DNA of 64,000 nt from assembly GCA_024305745.1 (NCBI GenBank), contig JAHRBS010000004.1:1426001-1490000 (forward strand), written 5' to 3'. Each line of letters begins with the position of its first letter. Position 1 is the first letter of the stretch. The notes beneath the pieces are model-generated. The model was not told the origin of the DNA. It did no database searches and saw only the letters and a list, made by a program, of their open reading frames with translations. The position numbers and the translations under genes are program-made. Source of the stretch: Polyporus tsugae (Eukaryota > Basidiomycota > Agaricomycetes > Polyporales > Polyporaceae). Positions 33,127 to 46,051 of this stretch are shown here, piece after piece.

Positions 33127-35886
33127 ATGGAGGCGAAGGCTGTCAACCTTGCACTCTCGCTCACGCAGCTGCGTCACCGGCGCAACTCCTCTCCCGATGT
33201 CCCCGAGGATATCCTGATGGAGCACTTCAACGATCCCAACTGGGACCACTCGTCACCATCCCCGACGGCGAGTACGACGAGCTTTGACGACAAGGGCCAG
33301 ACATGTTCGTGGGCCGAAACCTCCTACCGCACTTCCGATATAGAGACGTCATCGTATACCTCTACGTCGGCGACTCCTACCAAGTTGGAGCTTCGTGAGG
33401 CGGCCGTGAATAATGTTAACGAGTGCGTATCTCTTATTCTGTGGTTCACGGGAACGAATTCTGACACCAATCTAGGGACTCGCCCTATGCTGAAGTGAGG
33501 GCGGCCGTTCCCAATTATGATGACCCTTCGATGCCCGTTAACACCTTCCGAACGTAAGCGTCTCCTCCCGAATGTTGTTTTCGACACCACGCTGATCCAT
33601 CGCTATAGCTGGTTCCTCGGTATTACGCTCTCCGTTCTCCTTTCCGGCTTGAACCATTTCTTCACTTCCCGCTGTAAGTCTTTCTGATATGGAATACTCG
33701 CTTCTCGTCTAAGCTGATCTTCCGAAAGGGCCGTCCGTCGCTATTAGCGCACTTATTGCCCAGCTTATTGCCCTCCCAGCTGGCAAGTTCCTCGAATGGG
33801 CCCTCCCAACCACAAAATTCCGCACGTTCGGTTTCACCTGGTCGCTGAACCCCGGTCCTTTCAACGTGAAGGAGCACACCGTCATCACCGTTATGGCCAA
33901 TGCCGTCTACTCCGACACATATGCCACGACGATCTTCTCGGCACAGCGCGTGTTCTACAACCAGCGCCCTTCCATCGGCTACCAGCTCCTCCTCTCCCTT
34001 TCGTCCCAAATGATCGGATACGCTTGGGCAGGGATCGCTCGCCAGCTCCTCATCTGGCCCTCGAGCATGATCTGGCCGTCCGCGCTTGTCTCCTGCGCGC
34101 TGCTCAACACGCTCAACCGCAGTTGGGGCAAGAAGGAGACGAAGCACATCTCCCGCGAGAAGTTCTTCCTCTTCGTCGCCGTCGGCAGCACGCTCTGGTA
34201 CTTCGTCCCAGGCTTCCTTTTCACCGGCCTCAGCGTCTTCAGCTGGGTGTGCTGGATCGCTCCGGAGAACCAGACTGTTAACACGCTGTTCGGTTACAAC
34301 ACCGGGCTCGGCTTCGGCTTCTTGACGTTCGACTGGTCGATGATCTCCTGGCTCGGAAGCCCTCTGGTTTCGCCCGTAAGTTGATTTTTTGACATAATTC
34401 TGACTGGAAGCTCATGTTTGCTTGCAGTGGTGGACGGAAGTAAACATCTTCATCACATTTGTGATCGTTTATTGGGTCATTGCGCCGATCATGTATTGTG
34501 AGTCAGGGCCAACGAGCTCGAGCGTACAGGTCACTAACGATGATCATAGTCACGAATACCCTCTTCACCGGTTATTTCCCTATCTCAGCATCCACCTCGT
34601 TCGACAACACGGGTATGCCATACAACATCTCGGCGGTCATTACCCCCGACGGTTTGTTCGACGAGACTCTGTACAAGGCGTACTCTCCGCTGTTCATGTC
34701 TGCGACCCTCCAGCTCGCCTACGGTACTCAATTTGCCGTCATCACTGCCGTTGTCGTCCACACCTTCCGTAAGCGATGATACTCCTTTCACTTCGAAATC
34801 CCATCTGATCTCGTCTTCGTTTTAGTCTGGTACAGGAATGACATCATCCGCCAGTTCCGTCGCTCTATCCGGGACGAGAAGGACATCCACTCCCGTATGA
34901 TGAGCGCATACAAGGAGGTCCCAATGTGGTGGTACGGCGCCATCTTCGTCGTTGCGTTCATCTTCGGTGTCGTCGCCATCGAGATCTTCCCTACTCAGTT
35001 CCCTGTCTGGGCACTCGTTCTCGCTCTGTTCATTGGGTTCATCTTCGTCATCCCAATCGGCATCATCCGCGCTGTCACGAACCAGCTCCCTGCCCTCAAT
35101 GTGCTTTCCGAACTCGTGGCTGGTTACGCGCTCCCGGGCCGTCCCGTCGGCGCGATGGTTTTCAAGACGTTCGGTTTCGTCCCAACGTACCAGGCGATGT
35201 TCTTCCTCAACGATCTCAAGATCGGGCACTACCAGAAGATCCCTCCCCGCGTCATGTTTATGGCCCAGGTCGTCGCGTCCACTCTCGCCGTGTTCGTGTG
35301 CGTCGGCGTTCAGGAGTGGCAATTCGCCCATATCGAGGACTTCTGCTTGCCCACCCAGAAGGATGGCTTCGTCTGCAACGACATCTCGACTTTCGCGACC
35401 GCTGCCATCATCTGGGGTGGCATCGGACCGCAGCGGCTCTTCTCCGCCGGTGGGATGTACAACTGGGTCATCTACTTCTTCCTCATTGGCGCGATCCTCC
35501 CCATCCCGTTCTACATCCTCGCCCGCTGCTACCCGACGAGGTTCTACCGTTACGTCAACATCCCCGTCTGCTTCGCAGGTCTCGCGCAGCTCCCGCCCGC
35601 GACCGGCATCAACTACTCGTCCTGGGCGATGGTCGGCTGCCTCTTCCAGTGGTTCATCCGCCGCTACCACTTCCGCTGGTGGCTCCGGTTCAACTACATC
35701 CTCTCCGCCGGCCTCGACATCGGCGTCTCGCTCGGCATGGTGCTCGTCTTCTTCATCCTCCAATACCCCAAGGGTGGCTTCACGCTCAACTGGTGGGGCA
35801 ACACCGTCTGGCAGAACACGTTCGATGCGATGGGCATGCCCCGCCTCGTCGCCAACGGCACCTTCGGCCCCACCGAATGGGCATAG
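33127..35886 (+). CDS. Oligopeptide transporter (OPT family)
   Basis: A proton-coupled plasma-membrane importer of small peptides or glutathione. The first exon is a hydrophilic tail (MEAKAVNLALSLTQLRHRRN) with Ser/Thr clusters. The second has DSPYAEVRAAVPNYDDP and MPVNTFR|WFLGI, the conserved SPYxEVRAxV...D..P.nT.R.W opening of the family. About 14 membrane segments follow. KEHTVITVMANAV is the family NPGPFNxKEH motif region, and QMIGYAWAGIARQ and KIPPRVMFMAQVV are also hallmark blocks. The last exon (about 34825-35886) is long and ends FGPTEWA. Six short introns fall in the 5' two-thirds. Substrate class (tetrapeptide, glutathione or siderophore-like) cannot be told from sequence alone. Confidence 0.93.
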
Positions 35887-36784
35887 ACTCCCGCCCCACT
35901 TCTTCACCGTCAGCTTCCAGAATATCCTAACCGTATTAAACTCGGACCCGCCCTTTTTTCGATACCTTCCCCCACACCCTCTGGTATGGTGCATGTAGCA
36001 ATATTCTGGTTCAAGATTCGGAAAGGTCACCCGCGCGTCGACAGGGCGCTACCCCCTTGTTGCACTATTTTTATGTACATCTACACATTCTGGCCCCCGC
36101 CCCCTCACTCAGAGATTGTCCCTCCCTTGCCCCTCCTCTCACCGCATCTGCACAGTCTGTCTTCATAGCATCACGAACACTTCACCCTTTTGCGTCATCC
36201 CCCACCCGCCCTCACGTCCTAATGTCCCCCACGGTCTCAGGTATCTGTCTTCATTCATTCACCTTCATCACGTACAGGTCATACGCACCCCCTCTTGTAC
36301 ATTCGTCACGCCTCATGATTCTGTACAACACCCATTGGAATGAGATTTACGTTTGTTACGATTGAAATCAGAATGTGCGCTAAAGCCTGAAGTATTTGCG
36401 AGTTCTCCGGCTGCTCCTCGCATCCGTCGTATGTGCCCAACAACAAGTCGACAACGGCTCCTATGTCTAGACGACGACGACGACGACGACGCGGTGTAAG
36501 ACAGATTAGAGAAGAATGTGGCGGAGCATTCGCAGTCCTTCGCTGCTTCGAGTTCAAGCTGTGTCGAAAACTCACTTCGGAGAAATGGGGGTAGGTAAAC
36601 AAGGTAGCTAGATATGAGGAAACGCTATGGCTAGACAATGTATACTCCGTACAAAGACGCACAAGACAAACCTTATACTACTAGGGGAGAAGTGCTGTGG
36701 AATTAACGTCCAGGAGTCGGCCGGTCAATCAATATCATAGTAAATCGTGTCGTATACACTTCAGTCCATCTGTGTTTTCATCCC
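35887..36784. other. Convergent intergenic region
   Basis: About 900 bp between the OPT stop and the tricalbin stop. It is C/T-rich on the plus strand at 36040-36250, with a short GAC triplet run near 36470-36490. Open frames here look like low-complexity noise; I see no gene. Confidence 0.5.
36470..36491. repeat. GAC triplet microsatellite
   Basis: About seven tandem GAC units in non-coding sequence. Confidence 0.8.
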
Positions 36785-39700
36785 TCAATCATCCCGTTCA
36801 CCACGCCGCCTACCGCTGATGGAGAACCGCGATGGGGATGGCTTCTCGCTGGCCAAGGAGTGGAGGGACATGCGGGAGGGGCGGGTGGAAAGCGACACCT
36901 CTGCGTCGTACTCGAGGCGCAAATGCAGAAGACCCTGCCCTTCGCGAAGTTCCACTGTCAGCTCGGTCGCCAGAACGGATTCGTCTGGCTTGAGCTGTTG
37001 CCAAATCTGTGCCATCGAGGTTGTTAGCTCAGGGATTGAGTAGAAGTGTCAGAAGGTCGCGGCTCACGTCAATCTCAGCGGAACCCAGCAGCTTATCTTT
37101 TCCGAGGGTTTTGTGGTCGTACACCCAGGCGAAGAGTTTGGGCTGAGTAGCGGGCGCGGCAGAGAACGCGAACGATTCATTCCTGTTCAAAACGGAATCA
37201 TCAATATGGTGGTACAAAGCGTAAACAGAGTCAGATACATACCACTCTGGGGTACCAGTCTTATGCCCATGCTTCGTCTTGCTCTCCTTGTCGCCAACGC
37301 GAATAACAACATAGGGCTTGATTTCCGCAGTCGACAAATCCTTCGCATCCTTCACGATGACCCGGAGAGTACCGGGCTCCTGACCTTGTCCGTTGGCCCC
37401 ACCTGCAGGGAAAGCTGCTGCACCCCCTTCAGCGTCGGGCTTCGCCACAACACCGGCAGGAAGTTCGCGAGCCTCCTCCGACGAACCCGAACTCTGGCTG
37501 TTCCTCCGCCTGAACACGCCAGTGACGCCGTGGATGACACCTTTGCCAGCACCCATAGGAAGTGCACCAATCTGCGTCATAGCACGGCCTGCGTTGGAGA
37601 ACGTGGACGTGTTCTTGCGTGCCTTCGCGATGATCTCCGGAGTGAACAAGAGACGGAGGCGGATCTCGCCCTTCTCGCCATGCTTCGCGTGCGATAGCAA
37701 CACGGTGCGCTCGACGGCAGTGAATGGCTCGAGGTCCTCGAGGTCGATTCTACACGAGCCCAAGGTCTTCGCTTGTTCGATCTGGTTCCAGTCGAACACC
37801 TCTAGCATGAAGTTCGCACCTGTGCGCGACGGCTGGTAAATCAAGGTAAGCGTCCCCTTCACGACATGCTCCGACCATTTTCTCCAAACTTACCACGGCC
37901 GTGGCGAAGTTCTCGTTCCACTCCGGGTTGAGAGTCTTCTTCTTGGTCTGCGACTTGAAGACCCGCTGACCGTTGAGATGGAAGACAACGAAGGGGTCAG
38001 ACTTGCCACCGCGGTCCACACCGTGGATCCCGTGACCGTCAAGAAGGTCCACCCGTACTATACCCTGATCTTTGGGAGTCCTGAGTCAAGCAGTAAAAAT
38101 AAATGATCAGGCGACGTACTGTTGACGCTCTCCCTAGCCTCAAGCTTGATGGGCACGGGCAGATACTTCGCCTCAATCGTGACAACAGACCGCTTCTCCT
38201 CGTCATCCTGATTCTGGAGCGTGAACTCAGTGGGGCCATCCTACAGCAGCGTCAGGGTTCAGCCAAGATCGTCTCAAACACGGCAGAGGACAACGCACCA
38301 AGGTCTGCTGCAAGAACGCCTTCGAGTCGCCCTTCCACTCAGCGATGACGTCGTCCTTGTCGCCCTCGTCCGCCTCGTTGAGACGCAGCCAGACACGACT
38401 GAAGTCGAGCTCCTTGACAACACCTTCTCCAATGTGTTCCCACGTGGCGTTCTGGCTGCGAGCGCGGGTCGTGCTGAACGCCGGCCAGTAACCCTCGTCG
38501 AGGAGAACCTCTAGCCGCGCCTTCTTTTGCAGCCGCCCGGAGACAACATTGAAGATGATGACACCCGCCTCTGCATAGTTGGTACAGTGTACGTCAGCCA
38601 AACCAATTCAGGGACTCAGCAGGAACACGCACGGTGCTTGAGCAGCTCCTCCCTGCTCATTTCGATACCCTGCGGCTCCTGGCGCTTTTCCTCCTCCACA
38701 GCCGTCGTGCCCGACGTCCTCGCAGACGACGCGGATGCCACAGAATCCGTCTTGCCATGGCCTGCTATGGCCGGGCCAGCGCCGTTGCCATTGACTTCTC
38801 CGGATCCGTTAGCAGGCCTGTCATCGTCGACAGGCGAGCTGACGGTGATGCGGCCTTGCGCTATCTCCATATCTATCTCGCTCTCCGCGTCGGCGTCATC
38901 GCGGACGCTGCCACCCGTGGAGCTGTCGGGAGAGCCGGCCTTCGACCTCTCCGCGGCCTGTTGTATCTGATTCGGGCTAGAGTCGAAACGGATGCCGCGG
39001 AGAGCGTATGCGGGGATGAACTGGGCGCTGTAGATGAGTCTGCCCTTGAACGAGTTGTTGCCAATCTTGATCGGGTCTTCCGCCTCCTTCACACCATTAG
39101 ACTCGTACAGGAACTCGCCGTTTCCACCTTCGATTGGCTTAGCGAGGTCAGAAACCTTAAGTTCGGTGTATCCAAGGGAACGATCCTGAAAGACGCAACA
39201 AAAATAGTCAGGTGCTGGCTGCAAAGCGGATCAGATGTGCTCACTCACCTTCGTAAGGTGCTGATAGTCCATGCACTCGAGCAACATAGTCTGAGAACGT
39301 CAGTTAGAACATGCACTTGGGAGGAAAGAGTTCTGCCAGTAGCGTACTTCTTTCATGGAATGCACTACATTGGGACGTATTGCGTGAGCATCTGAGAATA
39401 CAAAAGCAATGCATCCGTGCGTAGTGCATACATACCAGGAATATAGATAATCTGATCCCACTCAGGGTTCAAGTCTAGGAAGTGACTTGCATTCAGGACT
39501 GCGGTGTCCCACATGTCACTTTGGCACTCACTGTTGTTGACGACTTCCGTGCGTCCTTGAGTGGTGTTGTTGATTTGCACGCGGACATATGGATCGCTCT
39601 ATAAAATGCACACCGTTAGTGGCTCGCCCTCGACCAATCCTCTCTCATAGAGCTGATCACATACCTTGCCACCGAGTGTCGCCTCAACGTTCCTAGATAA

Positions 39701-42376
39701 ATCAACAAATGGTCAGTGCCCTCCTCTCACCACAACACCGCTGCCACTCACTTGACATCCCTCGCGCGCTGCAGCCAGAGGCGCACGACACCGATCGGCG
39801 GCACGTACTGCTCCGCGCCATGCAGGCTGCCCGCCATGTCGAGCGGCTTCCACTCTGCGGTGAGTCTGATCTTCCCGCTCCGCGCACGGCTGAGCGCCCA
39901 CCAGTCCTTCCCGCTCTGCTTCACGTTCAGCAGGTCCGCGAGCCGGATGGACATGAGGCCGACGACGGGGTCCTTAAGGAAGTCGCGGTCGTCGATAACC
40001 TTGGCGATGATCACGCTCGACGCCTTGTCCGTGCAAAGGAACTCGGTGGTGTCCTCCCACACGGGGCTGTTCGTATGCTTGACTTTGCGCGTCACGTACA
40101 GCGGGTGGCTGGGCGACGACGCGGTGTACAGCTTCACGAACGGGTTGAGGTCGCCGGTCATGGACTTGGTGGAGTCGAGGTCCTTGGCCTGGTGCACAGT
40201 GAGCCGGACGATTCCGACCTCTAGTGAGGGCGCGGCCAGCGCAGTCAGTATCGTCCCCTTCATTTCGCCATGGGCAACTTACTCGTGTCGGGAACTGTCT
40301 CGACGCCGCCAGCGTCCACCTCGGGCTTGAGCACAGGGAAGAAGTTCACGTCACACCGGAGGGTACCGCGGTCTTTGCCATCCTTCAGGACCTGCAACTC
40401 AAGGTCCTCCTGAGTGGCATCCTGTTGGAGCGCCTTAAGGTCGAACGTGGCACATCCGAGGTCCGTGTTCGCGCGGTGTTCGTTGTAGTCCCACACCCGC
40501 AGGCTGAGGTTCTCGGTGAGCGAGTTGACGAGCAAGAACTTGCTCTCCGCCCAGGTCGGATTGCTCCTGTGCATGGACAAGCGCCGAGGGCGCGCATCAG
40601 AAATGAAACCGCATACGTCATAGGCACCATGGAAATGACGTACGTGTTGCCCTTGAACTTGGTCTTCGCGAGCTCGACACGCTCATTGATGCTGAGACTG
40701 ACAAAGGGATCGGGACGGCCACCGCCGAGCTTAGCGCCCTTGAGGTCGCGCGCGCCGTGGATAGTGACTTGAAGGACACCAATGGCCGTGTCGATCGGCT
40801 CGCCAGACAACATCTGCTCGAGGTTCAGCGTGAAGACGTTGGGCTCGTACATCATAGGGCCGAGGACGCCATGAACGGTGTCGCGAATGAACGCCGACAG
40901 ACCGGGAACCTAGAATATGCATGCTCCTGAGTCCGTAAGACGAGTACAACAAAAGAACAGGCGCACGCTGGCAATATCGAAACCGAAGGTCTCGCCACCA
41001 ATCGGCTTCAGCACGTAGTCGATAACGGGCTTCTCCACAAACGAGACGTCGACCAGTTGAACGTGCGGGAAGTTCGTCATCAGCTTCATACGAATCTTCA
41101 TGTGGCCGGAGAACGTCATGTCCTCGAGCAGGATGGGCATCGCCGCGCTCGCGAAACCCTTTCCGAGGCGGACGCTCAGGATAATCTTAGGGTTGACCTT
41201 GCTCAGCTTCTGCTTGTCGGTCAACTCGGAAACGTCGTTGGGCGTGAACGAGAGCCACCACTCCATGAGGACGACGTCGTCCTCCGTGCGTGGGAACGTC
41301 TTCACCTTGTCTATCCGCGGCGCCTTCGTGCCGAGCGTGAAGGTACTCAGGCGCAGCGACTCGAGGAAAGGAGGGCAGTTCTGAGAGAGGATCTGGTCGA
41401 CAGAGGAGACAATGGTGCGGGATAAGACAGGTTCGTAAATGAGCCAGAACCGGTCGAGGAAGTTGTTCATCCACTCTGCGGATTCGATCTCGTTCTCCGC
41501 CGTGAACCGAGTCTTGACGAGTTCGCGCTGGATGTCGTCGCGTACCGCTCGGCGCGTCCGAAGCATGGATGCCGTGTAGTAAGTGTTGCAGAATGCTAGG
41601 ATGATGAATACCCAACCGAACCCAAAGTTGAAGCGTGTGATGAAATGTGTCACAAGTACGGCCTGGAAAACATGAGTACGCGATACCCTTCACCCCTAAA
41701 CGCTATCATACACTCACCACAACGACCATAGCAGCATTGTGGTACCATTCGCCATAGTATTGTTCACTCAAGAAACGGCCGAGGATCTCCTTGTGCTTCT
41801 CGTCGCCAGCCGACGTTGGAAGGTCAATACCAGAGATGTCCCGCCATCCGACTTTGTACCAGTGCGGTATCTCTGGAGCAGCTCCGCTGGGCATGTCCCC
41901 GGGCACCTGGTTCTCTGGGTGGGTGGGCGACGTCGGGGAAGCGGGCCCAGCGTGTGATCCAGGAGTTTCCGGTCGTTTCTCGGTCTCGACAGGTTCAGGA
42001 GGGGGCTTCTTGTCGGGACGGCTCGTGTCTTCGACAGTTATGGTGGGAAGCGCATTGCCTGCCGTGCCGGTGTCGACTTGGACCTCTGCGGCACAGTGGA
42101 GGGCGGTGAATTCAGTGCCAAGGTCGACTGCGCGAGGCGGATATGGGTGAATTTCGGAGAGGGGCAAGACATACCTCGGGCGCCGGTCTTAACGTCATTG
42201 TTCTCGAGGCCGAGTTTCTGCTCGCCCTTGCCCGCCGCGGCGCCCTTCTCTTGCGGGCTGGCGTCGGGACTGAAAGTGTGTACAGGCACGCCACCTTTGG
42301 CGGCATCGTGTTCGATGATGCCGTGAACCTTTGCCTGGGCTTCCTGGGGAATAGGTGCACCGTCGACGGTAGCCAT
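36785..42376 (-). CDS. Tricalbin (SMP and multi-C2 ER-plasma membrane tether)
   Basis: The longest gene in the window, with around 15 exons from MATVDGAPIPQEAQ at 42376 to the stop at 36785. After a Pro/Glu-rich N-terminus comes IPHWYKVGWRDISG, then a hairpin-like membrane region (NAAMVVVVSVAVLVTHFI, FGWVFIILAFCNTYYTAS). The SMP lipid-transfer domain follows: ESAEWMNNFLDRFWLIYEPV, TFTLGTKAPRIDKVK, and VSFVEKPVIDYVLKPIGGE. Several C2 domains come next: GVLQVTIHGARDLKGAK..DPFVSLSI; GIVRLTVHQAKDLDSTK..NPFVKLY; GVVRLWLQRARDVK..SDPYVRVQI; GIVRVDLLDGHGI..SDPFVVFHL; and LRVIVKDAKDLSTA..PYVVIRV. Tricalbins tether ER to plasma membrane and move lipids in a Ca2+-dependent manner. The C-terminus is a short Arg/Ser-rich tail. 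Exon borders were not all fixed. Confidence 0.9.
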
Positions 42377-43822
42377 GGGGGGTGTGATGAGGAAAGGGAG
42401 AGGGGAAGGCGAGGGGGAGAAGAAAGGAGGAGACTATAGTAGTGTAGTTGGAAGGAGCGTGGAGGGATGGGGTGTGTTGGGTGAGGCTATAGATGAATGA
42501 ACGTTACCCGTGCCTCGATGACGTCCCGCCACCGCGCGCGCCCTGTGTTCCCCGGTCACTCCCAGTCCGCAGTGCGCTCACAATAGGCCGAGGATATCCG
42601 TCGTCTGGTCGAGGGTGGAGAAACAGGCGTGGAGGCTGTCAAGAGAGGGCTGTGGGCTGTGGGCAAGAGCTGTCTCGCTGTGATATCACCGAGCTGCGTC
42701 GTGCACGCGTGATCGCTTCCCCTCACTCTCGCCCGAGTCCCGACATGCATATCCGCTCGGGGGGCTTCCGGGGTCCCCGCGCGCGGGACTGACGCGACAA
42801 GAAGTCGCCCACGTGGGGGCGTACTCAACTCCATACCGCGGTTAGCCACATCTAAATCGAGCGGCCTCCTATAGTTGGGCTATTATTGCACAAAATTTTA
42901 CTTACTCACAATCTCGCAGACATATCTTTGCAGACCCACAGCTCGTCCCTGGTAGATCGTGTGGACGTTCGAGGACGCGCACGCGGTGCGTCTCAAACGC
43001 TGAAACTCGTCCACACTTCGGGGTCCCAGGCCAAGAATAGGCACCACCGTATGTCTGCCACACTGAACATCCATACTTGTCTGGCAGCAACATCATCGGA
43101 CAACCAATGCATCAATGGACAGGAATCCTGGTGCCGAGCCACGTATTGGTCCATTATGTCCAAGTAAGTTCCGACTGGCGACGGCATTGTCTGTCGAGAA
43201 CCGGTGCATCCGGATTTCCCGGTTTGCTTGCATGTCTTTACATAAGGTTTCTTTTCGACGCCACCTTCTTCTGCACCGCCCGACTTCAGGTCAGTGCGAC
43301 TTTACTTACTTGGCCATCGCAGTGGCACTCATAAGTAAGGACACTGTATCTTGGATCTCGGGGATTGCAGCTCAGCATTTGCTTGAACAGAATCACCGCA
43401 TGCACGCTGATCATGTTGGTGGCGCGCTAACGATGAATTTAATTTGAGTTGGCGTGCAACATGGAAGATCGGCATACTATACAGCCGACGTGTAACATCC
43501 TGAGCCCCTCTTCGAATTCTAGATCTTGCGCCTGAACCGCATTAATATTCCTAAGTTAAAGTATACGACCGACGCTGGTCACCGGGTCGTGCATGATGCC
43601 GAAGGATCGCGGTGCGATGCGAGCCCCAGTGCGCTAAAAGCCGGCCAGTGAGCATGACGTCGGCGTTGCGTTGGCGGGTACACGGTTTTCGACATATTGG
43701 GAAATGGCGGCACGAATCAGGTGAGATCCCCAACGCTGGTGGGACTTTCAGTGTGGGCCTGGTGTGGGCCCTGCAGTTGACCAGCTTCCACTCGCATCCC
43801 TCGCGAGTCATCTGCCCATTCG
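42377..43822. other. Intergenic region upstream of tricalbin
   Basis: About 1.45 kb. The part next to the tricalbin start is G/A-rich and likely its 5' UTR and promoter. The remainder shows short open frames on both strands without family signatures, and I find no supportable gene. Confidence 0.45.
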
Positions 43823-44100
43823 ATGAACCTTCTCTCGCGCCGGCTCTTTAATGGCGGCTTCAACCATCTCAAAAGCACCGCGCACCTTCTTCGCAAGACT
43901 CCCCGCGTCGTCTATCCTTCCCTCGGCGCTACGAGGCTCTGTTCTACCAAGGCTTTGCCAGGCGGCAGTAACGATGTGCGTGATTCATCCTGCTTTGTCC
44001 ACGTTTCTGTTTCCCCCGCTTTCATAGAAAACCAGTTCTACGAAACTGGGAAAAGCAATCGGAGTGGGGTCCAGTCATATATGTGAAAGTTGTCTGGGAC
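43823..44100 (+). CDS. Doubtful small gene with mitochondrial-targeting-like N-terminus
   Basis: Two overlapping frames here both open with basic, amphipathic, presequence-like peptides: MNLLSRRLFNGGFNHLKSTA from 43823 and MAASTISKAPRTFFARLP from 43851. A good intron (donor gtgcgtg near 43976, acceptor tttcatag near 44028) would carry the second frame into KPVLRNWEKQSEWGPVIYVK, which looks protein-like, before another gta donor near 44106. I could not find a convincing next exon, and I do not recognise the family. It may be the 5' part of a small mitochondrial protein or a decayed gene. A 156-codon minus-strand frame overlaps the same region and could instead be coding. Confidence 0.25.
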
Positions 44101-44687
44101 TCTGGGTAATACCTGATACGAGGCAATTCGCGAAACTGCATCCCTCCTTCTGTGTCTTCGCACAGTGATTCCTTGGGTCCACATGCCTTCGAACAGAACA
44201 ATGCCTGCAGCCGTTCTAGTACATGTGCACTGACTCCGCCTATGGGCTTCGGTTTCCCCAGAGTCTCACTAAACTGGAGCGTATACCGATCTCTCCTATC
44301 TGACAGTGGATCCGTACTGTCGTCCCCCATTCCGGATGCGAAGGTGAAAACAGAAGGCTTCGAGTCATGCACGCGTGGGCGCACGACGGGGTATATGAGG
44401 CGCCGCAAGTATTCACTTCTCGATGGCAATTTCTCATACCAGAAGTTCTTGTCGGGATGGGTCGGATGGCTTCTGGGGCCTCTTCTCATCCATACACGCC
44501 ATCCTGTCGCAATAAGTACAACACGTCACCTCCTCTCTGCCACTCCACCACAGTCAGCAACTGTTCATCAGACTGACGAATGGGACACGTTCGTCGCTGC
44601 ACATTGTAGAAAAGCCCCGCTCCCGCGGTAGGAGACGAGCACCAACACACCGCTCCAAGCCACGAGCAACCACTCAACGATTCGCAT

Positions 44688-45549
44688 ATGTCGGCATACA
44701 AGGATTTCGCGAAGCACAACGAGGCGTACGTCGCCAGCTTTGGCGACAAAGGAAACCTCCCCCTCCCCCCTGGCAAGAAGCTCTTGATCGGTGCGTTCCC
44801 TTGCTCTCGTGAGTACCCGCCGGCCTAGATGCTTACACGGCGAACGGGAATAGTCACCTGCATGGACGCGCGTATCAAGTGAGGCGTCCTGAACGCTCCT
44901 TTACAATCGCGCTGAGGCTGACGGCGCGATGACAGCGTGTACGCGGAGCTGGGCATCCAAGAGGGCGAGGCCCACATCGTCCGCAACGCAGGCGGCTCCG
45001 CGTGAGTCCCCCCATCCCAGCCTCCGATCCAGGAAGCGAAATGCGATAACGCTAACCGCTCTCCGTCCCCGACATAGCAAGGAAGCCCTCCGGTCGATCG
45101 TCATCTCGCAGCGGCTCCTCGGCACGCGCGAGATCGCCGTCTTCCACCACACCGGCTGCGGCATGTTCACGTTCACCGGGCCTCAGCTTCGTTCGATCGT
45201 GAAGGACTCGGACCCCGCGAACGCCGCGCTCAAGGAGGTGGACAACATCGACTTCCTCGAGTTCCAGGGGCTCGAGGAGAGCGTGAAGGAGGACGTCAAG
45301 TTCCTCATGGAGCACCCGCTCGTGCTGCCCGAGACCAAGATCACGGGGTGGGTGTACGAGGTCGAGACAGGCAAGGTGCGTTCGTATTGACAATTCCATT
45401 CTAACGGGCCACATTGCGTGACATTGGGGACGTCTTGGAGAGTTGATTGCCGCGAGAGGCATTGAAGCTGTCGTCTCATCAGTCAGTAAGGCAAAATACA
45501 TCTGGCGCTAATAACATCTGTTCTTCTGCAGATAAGACAGGTGGTTTGA
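44688..45549 (+). CDS. Beta-class carbonic anhydrase
   Basis: A zinc enzyme interconverting CO2 and bicarbonate. MSAYKDFAKHNEAYVASFG, then across an intron VTCMDARI|NVYAELG. CxDxR gives the first zinc Cys and the Asp-Arg dyad. AHIVRNAGGSA, KEALRSIVISQRLLGTREIAVFHHTGCGM (HxxC: the zinc His and second Cys) and DFLEFQGLEESVKEDVKFL follow. The last exon is tiny (IRQVV, 45532-45549). This is the compact cab-like subgroup of about 170 residues rather than the long plant type. It has four or five short introns with consistent phase. No targeting peptide is seen, so it is likely cytosolic. Confidence 0.92.
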
Positions 45550-46051
45550 CGTGGAACGCACCCGCCGCTCGACCAAAAGGTATTGATCAGGGTATTGCAG
45601 TAGTACGAGGTGAGTTTCTTTGCTTCGCGACGTAAACCCTTTTCCATAACAACTAACCCAATTAATCATTGGCATTGTCCAGAATATACTAGCTATATGG
45701 TTTTGCAACAATGTACAGACTTACTCCCAGCACGAATACAACTTGAGACGAACACAGAATTTCTCAGTTCTTTCTTTTTCTTCTCGAGGCGGGTGACCGA
45801 GGACAGGATGCCTTGAGCCTTCCTCTCACCAGGGAGACCCGCGCCCGAAGACGCGACGCGACGCGTCAATGACGCCACGACACACGACCCACGTGCCCGC
45901 GTCGCCCGCGAGTATGAGTCGACGGCTGCTCTGAGTCTGAAGCCAAGGACAAAAAGTGCTGATCTCCTTCATCTCTCGTCCCGTCCTGCCATATACGCTC
46001 ATCCCCATTGATCGGTCTCTCTCCTTGGCTGGCCTGTAACTCTTGGATGCC
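45550..46051. other. Intergenic region
   Basis: About 500 bp between same-strand genes: the carbonic anhydrase 3' UTR (AT-rich around 45640-45790) and the promoter of the nucleotidase-like gene. Nothing else is recognised. Confidence 0.5.

Noticed and set aside
34822..36030. A 402-codon acidic open frame on the minus strand
   Set aside because: Antisense to the last exons of the OPT transporter, whose membrane segments and family motifs are clear.
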